DNA of 64,000 nucleotides from Firmicutes bacterium HGW-Firmicutes-2 (GCA_002841495.1 PGZV01000003.1:62001-126000); one strand, 5' to 3'; counted from the first letter of the stretch, positions 43,320 to 52,311 are shown. Notes: a model not told the origin generated them from the sequence alone. Made by a program: numbers and translations.

Positions 43320-43673
43320 CTAATCTTTCTTGAGTGCTGAATTTTGAAGTAAACCGCCAACTGTTGCACCTGTGATACCACCAAGAATAACGATGATCAT
43401 TGTTGGTAGAGAATCAACAACTACTTGGAATGTTCCTGCTTCGAATGCGCCACGTGCAGTACCTGCAACACCAATACCAACTGCCATGTCAACCCAAGCG
43501 CCGTCGTTGTTATGAACACCAATGAAGTGATTCATAAACCACATTGTTGAAATGATAGCAAATCCAGCAAACCAACCGCCACCAATTCCGTAAGCTCCTG
43601 CAAAAGCGCCCCAAACGCTCATTACAAACATACCGGCAATTGCTGCTCCTAAAATTGTACCTAAATGTTTCAT
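43320..43673 (-). CDS. Small membrane protein, probable glycerol transporter subunit (paralogue)
   Basis: 117 residues, about four hydrophobic segments. GIGGGWFAGFAIISTMWFMNHFIG and GAWVDMAVGIGVAGTARG align with the corresponding parts of the downstream 112-residue protein, so the two are paralogues from a duplication. Start set at the ATG seven bases after GGGAGG; a longer frame would add 19 residues with no membrane character. First gene after a leader with a terminator-like hairpin. Confidence 0.7.
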   Translation of the reverse strand: MKHLGTILGAAIAGMFVMSVWGAFAGAYGIGGGWFAGFAIISTMWFMNHFIGVHNNDGAWVDMAVGIGVAGTARGAFEAGTFQVVVDSLPTMIIVILGGITGATVGGLLQNSALKKD

Positions 43674-43729
43674 GTTTTTACCTCCCAAGATAAAATTAAG
43701 TTTTGTGTTGACCAGGTCCTTCGTTATCA

Positions 43730-43806
43730 TGCACCATTTTAACTTGACCGGTAATGATGCACAAAAAAAGAAAGCATAGTTGATACATTAAGAATGTGAA
43801 AATCAA
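43730..43806 (-). promoter_or_regulatory. Leader of glycerol operon with terminator-like structure
   Basis: Between glpP and the transporter genes. A bulged stem, TTGAT/ATCAA plus ACATT/AATGT (43780-43806), is followed after six bases by a T-tract (43763-43773). A second hairpin, TGCATCATT with AATGGTGCA (43753-43761 with 43730-43738), follows. It either ends the glpP transcript or is the GlpP-responsive leader. The rest of the 332-base spacer 43674-44005 shows nothing else. Confidence 0.45.
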
Positions 43807-44005
43807 TACTAATTTCCAAATTCTTGATCCACACGGCTCTCAAACTCTCGACCTAATCGTTATTAACTTATATGACAACTATACATTATTAACAAAGCAT
43901 TTGTCAAGTTCATTTTTTCTTAATGCACATTGACGAAAAGAGAATGACTATCGACATCTTCGTTAAATAATTAACTTAATTTTGCTGTTATTTTGGGTGT
44001 TTTTA

Positions 44006-44575
44006 TTAGCTATACCATATTTTTTCACTACTGGTCGAAATAGATGTAGCACCTGCCTTAAGTCCTTCAAGAACTTCCTGTTTGTGTTCAATTAAACCAC
44101 CCACAATAATAGGCACAGATAACTCTTTACTCATAACCGCGGTGATCTTAGGAATAATTCCTGGCATGATTTCTACTGCATCCGGTTTCATGCCTTTGAT
44201 CGTAGCAATGCCGGCATTAATTGACTTAGAGTCTAACATAAACAGACGTTGAATGACCAACATGTCCATCTCTTTTGCTTTCTTTGTAAGACTTGATTTG
44301 GTGGTTACGATACCTGTCGGATTAATTTCGGATTGAATATAACGGAGTGCATAATTGTCATGAGAGAAACCATGAATCAGGTCAATATGGATGAAAACCT
44401 TTTTGTCGTTTGCTTTGGCGTAATTGACATCATCTTTCAATGTCATGATATCACCATAAAGCATAAAAATCACATTACATGGCGATTTGATGGCCTTTTC
44501 CATATGTTCTCTTGAACTGACCGCTGCGATAATCGGATTGTCGATTAAAATATCATTCATTTGCGATTTAGACAT
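44006..44575 (-). CDS. glpP: Glycerol uptake operon antiterminator GlpP
   Basis: 189 residues, typical GlpP size. Motifs: NPIIAAVSSREHMEKAI, CNVIFMLYGDI, KVFIHIDLIHGFS, GIVTTKSSLTKKAKE, AVEIMPGIIPKI and PIIVGGLIEHKQEV, a TIM-barrel-like protein that binds glycerol 3-phosphate. In Bacillus it binds leader RNA of glp operons and prevents termination. Here it is the first gene of the minus-strand glycerol region and probably controls the leader at 43730-43806 and the terminator before the glpA-like gene. GGAGG precedes the ATG. Confidence 0.94.
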   Translation of the reverse strand: MSKSQMNDILIDNPIIAAVSSREHMEKAIKSPCNVIFMLYGDIMTLKDDVNYAKANDKKVFIHIDLIHGFSHDNYALRYIQSEINPTGIVTTKSSLTKKAKEMDMLVIQRLFMLDSKSINAGIATIKGMKPDAVEIMPGIIPKITAVMSKELSVPIIVGGLIEHKQEVLEGLKAGATSISTSSEKIWYS

Positions 44576-44966
44576 TTTTTTTCCTCCAAGTGTTTTTTAA
44601 CTTACCGTTGCTAAATGTACTATAAAAGTACCTAAAAGTCAAGTAATACCAGTAACCGCGCAGTCTTCTGAAACATAATCATTCAATCCACATTGTATAC
44701 AATAAACGATAGCCAGCAATTGCTTCGTTATATTTTTATCAATCAATTTTCAGATATTTTATATTTTATTACCTATTTTTTATTTATATTACGTTTATTC
44801 TGATGTTTTTTTTTAGTTTATTTCAGTAAATTTGTAAATCATTTCCTAAAATAGACAAAATCCCAACATTTTTGACTAAAAATGCAGAATTTAATAGGAT
44901 TTTCCTAAACAGTCCTATCATTTGAAGTGTAAGATACAGAAAAAAGTAGGCCCATTGGCCTACTTT
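44576..44966. other. Intergenic region upstream of glpP
   Basis: 391 AT-rich bases without a gene. It holds a candidate glpP promoter (44614-44642) near its left end and the terminator of the PfpI-family gene (44941-44968) at the right. The 300 bases between them show no repeat or open frame worth reporting. Confidence 0.6.
44614..44642 (-). promoter_or_regulatory. Candidate glpP promoter
   Basis: On the minus strand TTGACT (44637-44642) and TACATT (44614-44619) are 17 bases apart, about 40 bases before the glpP start codon. The -10 is weak (four of six). Confidence 0.4.
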
Positions 44967-44968
44967 TT
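44941..44968 (-). terminator. Terminator overlapping the PfpI-family gene stop
   Basis: AAAAAGTAGGCC and GGCCTACTTTTT form a perfect 12-bp stem with a 4-base loop; the stop codon of the gene lies at its edge. Confidence 0.88.
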
Positions 44969-45491
44969 ATTGTTCTGATAAAACTTTTATAAAATCGCGC
45001 ATATAATCCGGTAAATCAGGTGGCCTTCTAGCCGAAACAAGATGACCATCCACCACACTTGGTTCATCCAGCCATATTGCACCTGCATTCATCATATCGT
45101 GTTTAATACCCGGTGTACTTGTTACTTTTTTTCCTTTTAATATATCCGCAGATATGAGTACCCAACCTGCATGACAGATTTCGCCAATGACTTTCTTTTC
45201 TTGATCCATGCGTTTGGTTATGGTCAAAACCGCATCGAATCGACGTAATTTATCCGGTGCCCATCCTCCCGGCACCAGTAGAGCGTCAAATTCCATGCCC
45301 ATAGCCTCATCAAAATCCATATCCGCTGTGGCCGGTACACCATATTTACCGATATATGTCTCACCTTTCTTTTCACCAGCCAGAAACACCTCTGCACCTT
45401 CTTCTCTTAGACGGTATATCGGATACCATAATTCAAGGTCTTCAAAATCCGTATGTACAAATGCTAAAACTTTTTTGTTCTTCAGCTTCAT
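44967..45491 (-). CDS. DJ-1/PfpI family protein
   Basis: 174 residues. The family core is complete: KVLAFVHTDFEDLELWYPIYRLREEG with the conserved acidic residue, a central FDALLVPGGWAPDKLR, and the nucleophile elbow VIGEICHAGWVLI with the catalytic-type Cys. DJ-1/PfpI members include glyoxalase III, deglycase-like and chaperone-like proteins; the precise role is not given by sequence. Single gene with its own terminator. AAAGGA precedes the ATG. Confidence 0.9.
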   Translation of the reverse strand: MKLKNKKVLAFVHTDFEDLELWYPIYRLREEGAEVFLAGEKKGETYIGKYGVPATADMDFDEAMGMEFDALLVPGGWAPDKLRRFDAVLTITKRMDQEKKVIGEICHAGWVLISADILKGKKVTSTPGIKHDMMNAGAIWLDEPSVVDGHLVSARRPPDLPDYMRDFIKVLSEQ

Positions 45492-45544
45492 TTTTTAATC
45501 CTTTCTTATTAATTATATTATGATTATTATGAATCATATGCCAA

Positions 45545-46711
45545 CTACATATGTTTTTCCACGAGTAAGTTATATATTTTTTCTGCATTCTCAGCATAGC
45601 TTTCCTTGGAAAGTGAACTTACAATCTCTAAACCACGGTTACGCATGGTGACTGTTTTATCCGGATGGTTGATGGCGTCAGCAATTTGATACCTCAATTC
45701 TGCTTCAGTCTTAAACAACCGTCCTGATTCACCTTCCATGACAATACCTTGTACATTCGTATCGTCATAGACAATCACACCAAGGTTTGAAGCCATCGCT
45801 TCAATAATTGTTAACCCTTGAGTTTCCGTATAGGACGCACTTATGAATATATTTGCCATCTTATAATACTGCCCAATCTCTTCATAAGGTACTCTTCCTA
45901 CAAATACCACATGTTCATGAAGATCTAGCTCCTCACATTGCTTTAATAATTGGCTCAGATATGGTCCGTCTCCAACAATTACCAATTTAAGTTGCTTATG
46001 GACCTTTATGAGTTCGGGCATTTGATCTAACAAGAATTCAAGATTCTTTTCTTTGCTGATACGACCCAAAGATAGTAACACAAAATCCGTTTCTTCAATA
46101 TGATGGGATTTCCTAAGTGCCAGTATTTTCGAATCATCTGCTTCAATCTTACCAAACTTGTCAATATCGATACCTGTGGGTAAGATATGAATATCGTTTT
46201 TGATCCCATACCGCCTAAGAGATACCAAGGTTTTATCTGTTGGTGCAATAATACAGCTGTATTTCTTCGTATAAATTTTACAACTCTTGGCGACCATCTT
46301 CTTGACCACCCTTTGTCCATACTTCAAATTATAAATATAATGGGTATAATCTTCATACATGGTATGATAAGTATGAACCAAGGGTATGTCTAGTACCCTA
46401 GCCATGTATTTCCCAAGTAAACCCACCGAAAACTCAGTATGGGTATGTACCAAATCCAACTTTAATGCTTTAATCATTTTAATTAAAGGTACATTAAAAG
46501 GAATACCTAATCTAAACTCATTCATCCTTATAATCGGTATGGACTTGATCCGAATAACATTTTCTCGCTCTTCTATATGATGAGGTACTTTAACGGTTAT
46601 GATGGTTACGTTATGTCCTCTTTTTTCAAGTTCTTCTTGTAACATCATGACCGAAGTCACTACACCATTAATCTGTGGATAATAGCAATCTGTAAAAATA
46701 CCAATATTCAT
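45545..46711 (-). CDS. GT4-family glycosyltransferase, probably diacylglycerol glucosyltransferase type
   Basis: 388 residues, GT-B fold. N-terminal MNIGIFTDCYYPQINGVVTSV is typical of glycolipid synthases related to alpha-monoglucosyldiacylglycerol synthase. Further motifs: VHTHTEFSVGLLGKYMAR, HTYHTMYEDYTHYI, ILPTGIDIDKF, LSLGRISKEKNLEFLL, and the donor-binding EX7E in SYTETQGLTIIEAMAS. It probably glycosylates a membrane lipid at the cytoplasmic face. GAGGTGG precedes the ATG. It seems to be a single gene. Confidence 0.87.
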   Translation of the reverse strand: MNIGIFTDCYYPQINGVVTSVMMLQEELEKRGHNVTIITVKVPHHIEERENVIRIKSIPIIRMNEFRLGIPFNVPLIKMIKALKLDLVHTHTEFSVGLLGKYMARVLDIPLVHTYHTMYEDYTHYIYNLKYGQRVVKKMVAKSCKIYTKKYSCIIAPTDKTLVSLRRYGIKNDIHILPTGIDIDKFGKIEADDSKILALRKSHHIEETDFVLLSLGRISKEKNLEFLLDQMPELIKVHKQLKLVIVGDGPYLSQLLKQCEELDLHEHVVFVGRVPYEEIGQYYKMANIFISASYTETQGLTIIEAMASNLGVIVYDDTNVQGIVMEGESGRLFKTEAELRYQIADAINHPDKTVTMRNRGLEIVSSLSKESYAENAEKIYNLLVEKHM

Positions 46712-46824
46712 TTGACCACCTCAACCAACGTTCATACGTTTTCTATAATTCTAAAATTTAAGTCCTAACCAAATCAGTATAACAGACTAATATTAAATAA
46801 CCGTTAAGACTTTCTTAGGTTTTC

Positions 46825-47943
46825 TTAAAAGGATTTCGCTTCAAACTCAAATTTATAGTGGTCCAATTTCAATGTGTCTCTAATCTCAATCAGTTCTTTT
46901 TGTACCGCTTCATTTACAGGAACACCTTTGTCTTTTCTAAACAAACCATGGTTGTATTCTTTTTCACCTGCTGTGAATATGGCTTCTTCACCCGGAGCTT
47001 TAATAGAACCTCTCAGTTCCCTTAGGATGTCACCGGTTGTTTTCTTAAAACTCTCAAGACCCATAAAGGCTTCTGTATCAATGGCTATAAAGAAATGGCC
47101 CAAATGATAGGGTACTTTCTCGCCATTTTCACCAATACCTGTTAGCATTCTAAGGAAGTTACCTTGTTGCAGTGCCGCAGACAATACTTCAACCACTGTC
47201 GCATAACCATAGCCTTTGTACCCTGCTAACGTCTCACCTATACCGCCAAGAGGTGCCAATGCCGCATTCCCACTAACCAAATCTTCAAGAATCTGTTCAG
47301 AATCCGTCATTGCTTTACCATCTCTTCCAATAACCATACCTTCCGGTGTTTCTTTCCCCACTCGGGCAAAATATTCAATTTTACCCCTTTGAGTAATCGA
47401 TGTTGCGCAATCCAATATAAATGGAAATGGCTCATCTGTTGGCAGACCAAAGGTCAATGGGTTTGTCCCCAACATATTTTCTACACCAAATGTAGGCGCT
47501 ATTGATGGTCTTGCATTGGTTCCCGTAATACCTATGCATCCGGCTTCTGTCGCCATTTCTGCATAATAGCCTGCAATACCGTAATGTGTTGAATTCCTTA
47601 CAGCCACCATACCCATACCGTATTTTTTTGCTTTTTCTATAGCCATGGTCATCGCCTTATAACCAATCACTTGGCCCATACCATCATGGCCGTCTACAAC
47701 TGCTGTAGTAGCCGTTTCTCTTATCACTTCAAAGTCTGTTATCGGTTTTTGAATACCGGCCTTTATTCGATCCAAATATATAGGTTTAAATCGATTGACA
47801 CCGTGAGAGTCGATACCCTTTCGATCTGAAGCTATTAAAACATCTGTACAGATAGCGGCATCCTCTTTTGGCACACCATAGCCTATGAAAACTTCTTTTA
47901 CAAACCCGGTAATGGTTTCCCAATCCACGTAAATTTGTTCCAT
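46825..47943 (-). CDS. Ldh-family NAD(P)-dependent malate/lactate/ureidoglycolate-type dehydrogenase
   Basis: 372 residues. Family signatures: ASDRKGIDSHGVNR (active-site His), VVDGHDGMGQVIG, GMGMVAVRNSTHYGIAGYYAEMA, GTNPLTFGLP and GYKGYGYATVVEVLSAAL. Members of this PF02615 family oxidise 2-hydroxy acids such as malate, sulfolactate or ureidoglycolate and are distinct from classical LDH. The substrate cannot be set from context, since neighbours are unrelated. GGGAGG precedes the ATG. Confidence 0.92.
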   Translation of the reverse strand: MEQIYVDWETITGFVKEVFIGYGVPKEDAAICTDVLIASDRKGIDSHGVNRFKPIYLDRIKAGIQKPITDFEVIRETATTAVVDGHDGMGQVIGYKAMTMAIEKAKKYGMGMVAVRNSTHYGIAGYYAEMATEAGCIGITGTNARPSIAPTFGVENMLGTNPLTFGLPTDEPFPFILDCATSITQRGKIEYFARVGKETPEGMVIGRDGKAMTDSEQILEDLVSGNAALAPLGGIGETLAGYKGYGYATVVEVLSAALQQGNFLRMLTGIGENGEKVPYHLGHFFIAIDTEAFMGLESFKKTTGDILRELRGSIKAPGEEAIFTAGEKEYNHGLFRKDKGVPVNEAVQKELIEIRDTLKLDHYKFEFEAKSF

Positions 47944-48066
47944 TGTACATTCCTCCCTAAATTCAACGATCCATTAATTATACATTTCTGCGTCAAGTAC
48001 ACTTTATTATAACATGTTTCAACATTGTTTGAACAATTATGCTGACTCAAGTGGCTACTTACAATC

Positions 48067-48486
48067 TTATTTTTTTCCGAAATTATCCAGTCCTATTTTA
48101 GCTTCTTCAGGTAAAGTTTTAAGTAAGCAAAGATGAAGGGTGACTGCTGCGCCTATGAATACTAACATAATCTTTACATAGAAAATTGGTACTATATATA
48201 TGGAAAATCCTAAAGAACCCCATAAAAAGAGTAATGCCATTATTCTGGTTCTCTTTTTAATCGCCTTATATTCCACATAATTATGGATATAGCTACCAAA
48301 AGTCTTATGATTCATAATCCAATGGTGCATTTTCTTAGAACTTCTCAAATAACAATAAGACGCCAAAAGTAAAAAAGGTGTGGTTGGTAATAAAGGTAGA
48401 AAAATACCTAGAATTCCCAAAAACACGGATATTGTACCTATCGTTAGTAAAAAATATTTTTTTGTTGTTTCGTAGATTTTATTCAT
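48067..48486 (-). CDS. YbaN/DUF454 family inner membrane protein
   Basis: 139 residues with two long N- and C-terminal hydrophobic stretches. The family core ILGIFLPLLPTTPFLLLASYCYLRSSKKMHHWIMNHKTFG-type region is clear: the PLLPTTPFLLLA motif followed by SYCYLRSS and a basic helix. Function unknown in all known members. It follows the 115-residue hypothetical gene by 30 bases. Confidence 0.92.
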   Translation of the reverse strand: MNKIYETTKKYFLLTIGTISVFLGILGIFLPLLPTTPFLLLASYCYLRSSKKMHHWIMNHKTFGSYIHNYVEYKAIKKRTRIMALLFLWGSLGFSIYIVPIFYVKIMLVFIGAAVTLHLCLLKTLPEEAKIGLDNFGKK

Positions 48487-48516
48487 GCCATCGCCTCTAA
48501 CTTTTATCCTTCTAGA

Positions 48517-48864
48517 CTAGGAAGTATACAACCTCGTCAATTCCAGCACCAAGTTGCCATCTTTTTTTTCTACAATCGCCGAGTCCACCATAGCACAAAT
48601 TAAAGTGATTTCATCATCTTCGTCCGTTTCTCCTGCTAATTGCCAGTAATATTCTTCTATTTCTCTCTGTCGTTGGCTATTCAGTCGCTTTGAGAGCTGT
48701 TCAATATACGCATCATCAAAATTTGTATGATAATCTACAATTTTAATGATACATTTCTCCTTTGTTATTACAATCTTAAAATCCAACTCATTGGTATCTT
48801 CTTTTAGGAATAATGTGGTAAGCTCATCCACCATACGGCTTATTTTTTTCACTTCATGTCTCAT
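48517..48864 (-). CDS. Hypothetical protein of 115 residues linked to DUF1576 gene
   Basis: Starts MRHEVKKISRMVDELTTLFL. No membrane segment; the protein is acidic, with EIEEYYWQLAGETDEDDEI in the middle and alternating strand-helix character. I do not recognise the family. It starts 5 bases after the stop of the DUF1576 membrane protein and has AAGGAG, so the two are co-translated partners, perhaps a cytoplasmic regulatory subunit. Real gene status rests on ribosome binding site, spacing and amphipathic composition. Confidence 0.75.
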   Translation of the reverse strand: MRHEVKKISRMVDELTTLFLKEDTNELDFKIVITKEKCIIKIVDYHTNFDDAYIEQLSKRLNSQRQREIEEYYWQLAGETDEDDEITLICAMVDSAIVEKKDGNLVLELTRLYTS

Positions 48865-48869
48865 AACAG

Positions 48870-50141
48870 TTATTCTCCTTTTTTGAATGCATCGATAATT
48901 GGTATTAAGAACCCAGCAACCAACCCACCTGCAAAACCATTGTTGTATAAATTAATGCCACCATGGATGACACCTACATTCGTAACGAGGGTAAGATGTA
49001 ATACACCTGCTAATATACCTATGATGGGTCCGAATGATCCGGCTATAGGTGCTATGGTTGTAGAAAAGAGTACAGAAATAATAAAGCCCGTACTCGTAAA
49101 GTCATAACCAAAAATAAAACCACCGAATAAAACACCTATTACAATGGGCAAACAGTTTTTGGGATGTTTACCAAAGGCCCCAAAACCAACAATTGTCAAT
49201 ATGCCAGCAATGACCGGTCCATTGACGATGCCACCTAGTGAAAGAACCAAGCTGGTACTGAGTATACCCATTATACCCATATTCATGAATGTTATACCAT
49301 ACCCAACAAGTTCTGTAAAATCTGTTATGGTTCGTCCTCTGTACTTGAGAATGTTCTTATATTCTTTAAAACCTCGATCATTAATCTTATAACCCATAAC
49401 AATAAGATATGTAAAAAGCAAGTACAGCATAACGATTATGGTTATATGTTGGTTTGTGTCTAATATATTCACAGGCGTTATATTAATCTTAAAGTTTCTT
49501 AGCAAGCTTGTAAATACCGTTCCCACGATGCCTGCCGTAAATCCGATATTATAGAGATTATAGCCATCATGAAATTTTAACATATGTGAGGATAAAGGTA
49601 CAATGATAAAACCAATCAGTGTCCCAATTAGTATACCCATAAAATAATTAAACCCTCGATCAAAATAACCTCCAAATGTAATCTCACTAACAATTGGTGC
49701 TAGAGCTGTACTAAACATAATGATGAGTATAATATTTTTCATTGCAATGCCTTGCCAACGTGCATAAAGATAGCCACCTAAATATATAGGTAAGATATTG
49801 AGAATATTTTTCCCAAAAAAAGAAAAACCAATTACTGTAAAAATTGCAGCAATCAGTAACCCATTAATCCTCATCTCAAAACGCCTTAATAAATATATGT
49901 TAAATAAACCCACCAATGCTGCATTGATAAATGTAGCACCTACCCCGCCAACTTTCAAGAAATCCGTTAAGAGTGTTGTCGGAGAATAAAAAATAGCTAT
50001 AAGTCCTTCCGATAAGACCTCCTGATTTGCTAAACCATAGGCAATACCAAAAACCATAAAGACCAATGGAAAAACGCTCAGAATAAGTTGCTTACCTTCC
50101 TTCTGTAATTCTTTTTCTTCGTATGTATTGGAATAGATCAT
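48870..50141 (-). CDS. DUF1576 family polytopic membrane protein
   Basis: 423 residues with about twelve hydrophobic segments and an internal duplication: GGVGATFINAALVGLFNIYLL in the first half resembles the ITFMNMGIMGILSTSLVLSLGG region of the second, and NLYNIGFTAGIVG resembles NLYNNGFAGGLVAG. These are features of DUF1576 proteins, presumed transporters of unknown substrate. The start is the ATG seven bases from GGAGG (GGAGGTGACAAG). It is divergent from the GntR-ABC cassette. Confidence 0.8.
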   Translation of the reverse strand: MIYSNTYEEKELQKEGKQLILSVFPLVFMVFGIAYGLANQEVLSEGLIAIFYSPTTLLTDFLKVGGVGATFINAALVGLFNIYLLRRFEMRINGLLIAAIFTVIGFSFFGKNILNILPIYLGGYLYARWQGIAMKNIILIIMFSTALAPIVSEITFGGYFDRGFNYFMGILIGTLIGFIIVPLSSHMLKFHDGYNLYNIGFTAGIVGTVFTSLLRNFKINITPVNILDTNQHITIIVMLYLLFTYLIVMGYKINDRGFKEYKNILKYRGRTITDFTELVGYGITFMNMGIMGILSTSLVLSLGGIVNGPVIAGILTIVGFGAFGKHPKNCLPIVIGVLFGGFIFGYDFTSTGFIISVLFSTTIAPIAGSFGPIIGILAGVLHLTLVTNVGVIHGGINLYNNGFAGGLVAGFLIPIIDAFKKGE

Positions 50142-50235
50142 CTTGTCACCTCCAGGAAGTTGTCTTTGATTTTTTCCATTATAAAGTAAGCCGCCAGATT
50201 GCACAAGGCTTTATGCCTCAATTACAAAAAAAGTA

Positions 50236-50264
50236 TTGACAAAAATAAATAATGGTTATATAGT
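50236..50264 (+). promoter_or_regulatory. Promoter of the GntR-ABC cassette
   Basis: TTGACA (50236-50241), 17-base spacer, TATAGT (50259-50264). Perfect -35. The -10 overlaps the left arm of the putative operator. Confidence 0.75.
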
Positions 50265-50289
50265 TAGTTACATAAGTAGTTAACCAACT
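50262..50289 (+). promoter_or_regulatory. Putative operator for the YtrA-like regulator
   Basis: AGTTAGTTA (50262-50270) and TTAACCAACT (50280-50289) are inverted repeats matching at eight of ten positions. Placed from the -10 box downstream, this fits autorepression by the GntR-family protein encoded 20 bases further on. Confidence 0.6.
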
Positions 50290-50308
50290 AAGAAAGGATG
50301 TATGTCTG

Positions 50309-50680
50309 ATGAACATTGATTTCGGCAGTCAAATTCCTATATACCTTCAGATTTCACAATCCATTGAAGACGATATCATACGTGATATATTTGAAGAAGA
50401 GACACAGATACCTTCAACGACAGAGGTCTCATTAAATTATAATATTAATCCTGCAACCATTGCAAAAGGTTTTAACCTCCTCGTTGATGAGGGCATTCTT
50501 TATAAAAGGAGAGGCGTCGGTATGTTTGTAGCAAAAGATGCAAAAAAAACACTCATTAAAAAACAAAAAGACCATTTTTACGATAAGTATGTTGTGCATC
50601 TCTTACATGAAGCTGACAAGCTGGGCATCCATATCGAAGATATCGTAAAAATGCTGACAGGAGGTCCGGAATATGAATAA
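50309..50680 (+). CDS. GntR-family transcriptional regulator, YtrA type
   Basis: 123 residues, the short YtrA subfamily. Winged helix-turn-helix with GSQIPIYLQISQSIEDDI, TQIPSTTEVSLNYNINPATIAKGFNLLVDEGIL and KRRGVGMFV, then a short C-terminal helix for dimerisation. No ligand-binding domain. It overlaps the ABC ATPase gene by 8 bases. YtrA-type repressors usually control their own ABC operon and respond to cell-envelope antibiotics; that response is inferred here. Confidence 0.92.
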   Translation: MNIDFGSQIPIYLQISQSIEDDIIRDIFEEETQIPSTTEVSLNYNINPATIAKGFNLLVDEGILYKRRGVGMFVAKDAKKTLIKKQKDHFYDKYVVHLLHEADKLGIHIEDIVKMLTGGPEYE

Positions 50681-51569
50681 CATTGAGCTAAAAAGCATCA
50701 CTAAGAATTATAAAGCCACTTGTGCCTTAAAAGATATCTCCCTTATTTTTGAAGAAAAAAGAATCTATGGCCTATTGGGACGTAATGGCGCAGGAAAAAC
50801 CACTTTACTTAATTTAATGACCAATCGCATTTTTCCGACCCATGGTCACATAACTCTATCCGATCAACCCATTACCGAAAACGATGCCCTCCTCGAGCGT
50901 ATTTTTTATATGACAGAAAGAAATCTTTACCCAGAGAGTATGAAAATTCATGAAGTATTTCGTTGGACCAAGACATTTTATGGGAATTTTGACCTCAACT
51001 ACGCCAATGGGTTGTGTAAAAAATTCGACTTGAATCCTAACAAAAAAATCAAGGCACTATCCACCGGTTACAATACCGTTGCTAAATTGATTGTCGCTTT
51101 GGCTTCTAATGCTGAATTGCTGATTTTTGACGAACCTATATTAGGCTTAGATGCCCATCATAGAACACTTTTTTATAAGGAACTCCTTGCCCAGTATATC
51201 AAAACGCCAAAAACCATTATTCTTTCAACACATATTATTGAAGAAATTGCTGATTTACTTGAGTGGGTCGTCATCCTTGGCAACCAAACAGTGCTCATTA
51301 ATGAAAGTGTATCTTCCTTACTTGAGCGTGCTTATACCGTTACAGGCAAATCTTCAGATGTAGAAGCTTTTATCCAAAACAAAAACTTCATTGGCTTAGA
51401 ATATTTAGGTAACTATTGTAAAGCCACCCTTCTTGAAACACCTAACACAGAAACGCTTGAAACAATTCATCAAATAGGTCTTGAAAAATCCAAAGTCGGT
51501 TTGCAGGAACTTTTCATAAAACTAACGGATATAGGAGGTGTTTTACATGAAATCCCTAAAATTGGCTAA
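50673..51569 (+). CDS. ABC transporter ATP-binding protein (YtrB-like)
   Basis: 298 residues. Walker A GLLGRNGAGKTTLLNLM, a variant signature ALSTGYNTVAKLIVALA where LSGGQ is expected (STGYN/SKGM-type is common in this subfamily), Walker B LLIFDEPILGLD and switch His in LSTHIIEEI. It pairs with the membrane protein encoded next; together they likely form an exporter or a detoxification module induced through the GntR regulator. AGGAGG precedes the ATG. Confidence 0.9.
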   Translation: MNNIELKSITKNYKATCALKDISLIFEEKRIYGLLGRNGAGKTTLLNLMTNRIFPTHGHITLSDQPITENDALLERIFYMTERNLYPESMKIHEVFRWTKTFYGNFDLNYANGLCKKFDLNPNKKIKALSTGYNTVAKLIVALASNAELLIFDEPILGLDAHHRTLFYKELLAQYIKTPKTIILSTHIIEEIADLLEWVVILGNQTVLINESVSSLLERAYTVTGKSSDVEAFIQNKNFIGLEYLGNYCKATLLETPNTETLETIHQIGLEKSKVGLQELFIKLTDIGGVLHEIPKIG

Positions 51570-52311
51570 TTTTCATATACAAATGATGCTGCCCTCCGCA
51601 ATGATCTACTATATGGTCTTCATTACGATTATAACTTTCTTAGCTGCAAGCAATTCAGGCAGTGGTCAGAATTTCTCTTCGTCAGGACTTGAATTATCCA
51701 CCGCTATATTTCTTTTTGTCATGGGCTTAAATGCATTTAGAGAAAACTTTAATTTCTCTCAAGCCAATAATTTATCAAGGAAGACATTTTGGAGCGGTTT
51801 ACTCATGTCTATTCTACCAATAGCTTTCCTGATGTCCATTATTGATCTCATCATAAACCGGATTTACAATATTTTTGTTCCATCACCTACGAACTTTGAT
51901 ATGATTTATGGTACCTACCGTGATACTGGCATGTTTGATTGGAACGCTATGCAATATATTTGGGTACAAAATAATTCCTATTTCACACTTATTTCTACTG
52001 TTATTTGGCAATTTGCTGTTTATGTTCTTTTCTTTATATTGGGAGTTGTTATTACCATGATTTACTTCAGAAGCAGTAATCTTCTTAAAATCATTGTATC
52101 CTTGACACCTGTCGCATTACTTGTACTCCTTAGGAATATGATTGGCTTATTGCCAAGTACTTGGATTCGTGGTCTGGGATATTTCATTCCCACTGCCTTC
52201 GGCTGGCATTCTAGAAACCCTTATATGGCTATATTCACGTTCCTCCTTTTGAGTCTATTTCTGACCGGATGCTTTTATATACTACTAAGGAGAGCAGAGG
52301 CAAAAGAATAA
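51547..52311 (+). CDS. ABC transporter membrane subunit
   Basis: 254 residues with six probable helices (for example MIYYMVFITIITFLAA and FLLLSLFLTGCFYILL). No motif beyond hydrophobicity places it in a named family, but position directly after the ATPase, with a 23-base overlap, makes it the permease. AGGAGG lies eight bases before the chosen ATG, so three residues upstream are dropped. Confidence 0.82.
   Translation: MKSLKLANFHIQMMLPSAMIYYMVFITIITFLAASNSGSGQNFSSSGLELSTAIFLFVMGLNAFRENFNFSQANNLSRKTFWSGLLMSILPIAFLMSIIDLIINRIYNIFVPSPTNFDMIYGTYRDTGMFDWNAMQYIWVQNNSYFTLISTVIWQFAVYVLFFILGVVITMIYFRSSNLLKIIVSLTPVALLVLLRNMIGLLPSTWIRGLGYFIPTAFGWHSRNPYMAIFTFLLLSLFLTGCFYILLRRAEAKE

Noticed and set aside
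44576-44966. Riboswitch or structured RNA upstream of glpP
   Set aside because: No conserved core of a known riboswitch was recognised; the region is AT-rich without stable paired elements besides the terminator of the neighbour.
46027-46320. 97-residue frame inside the glycosyltransferase gene
   Set aside because: Same strand, different frame, no ribosome binding site; the glycosyltransferase motifs are continuous across the region.
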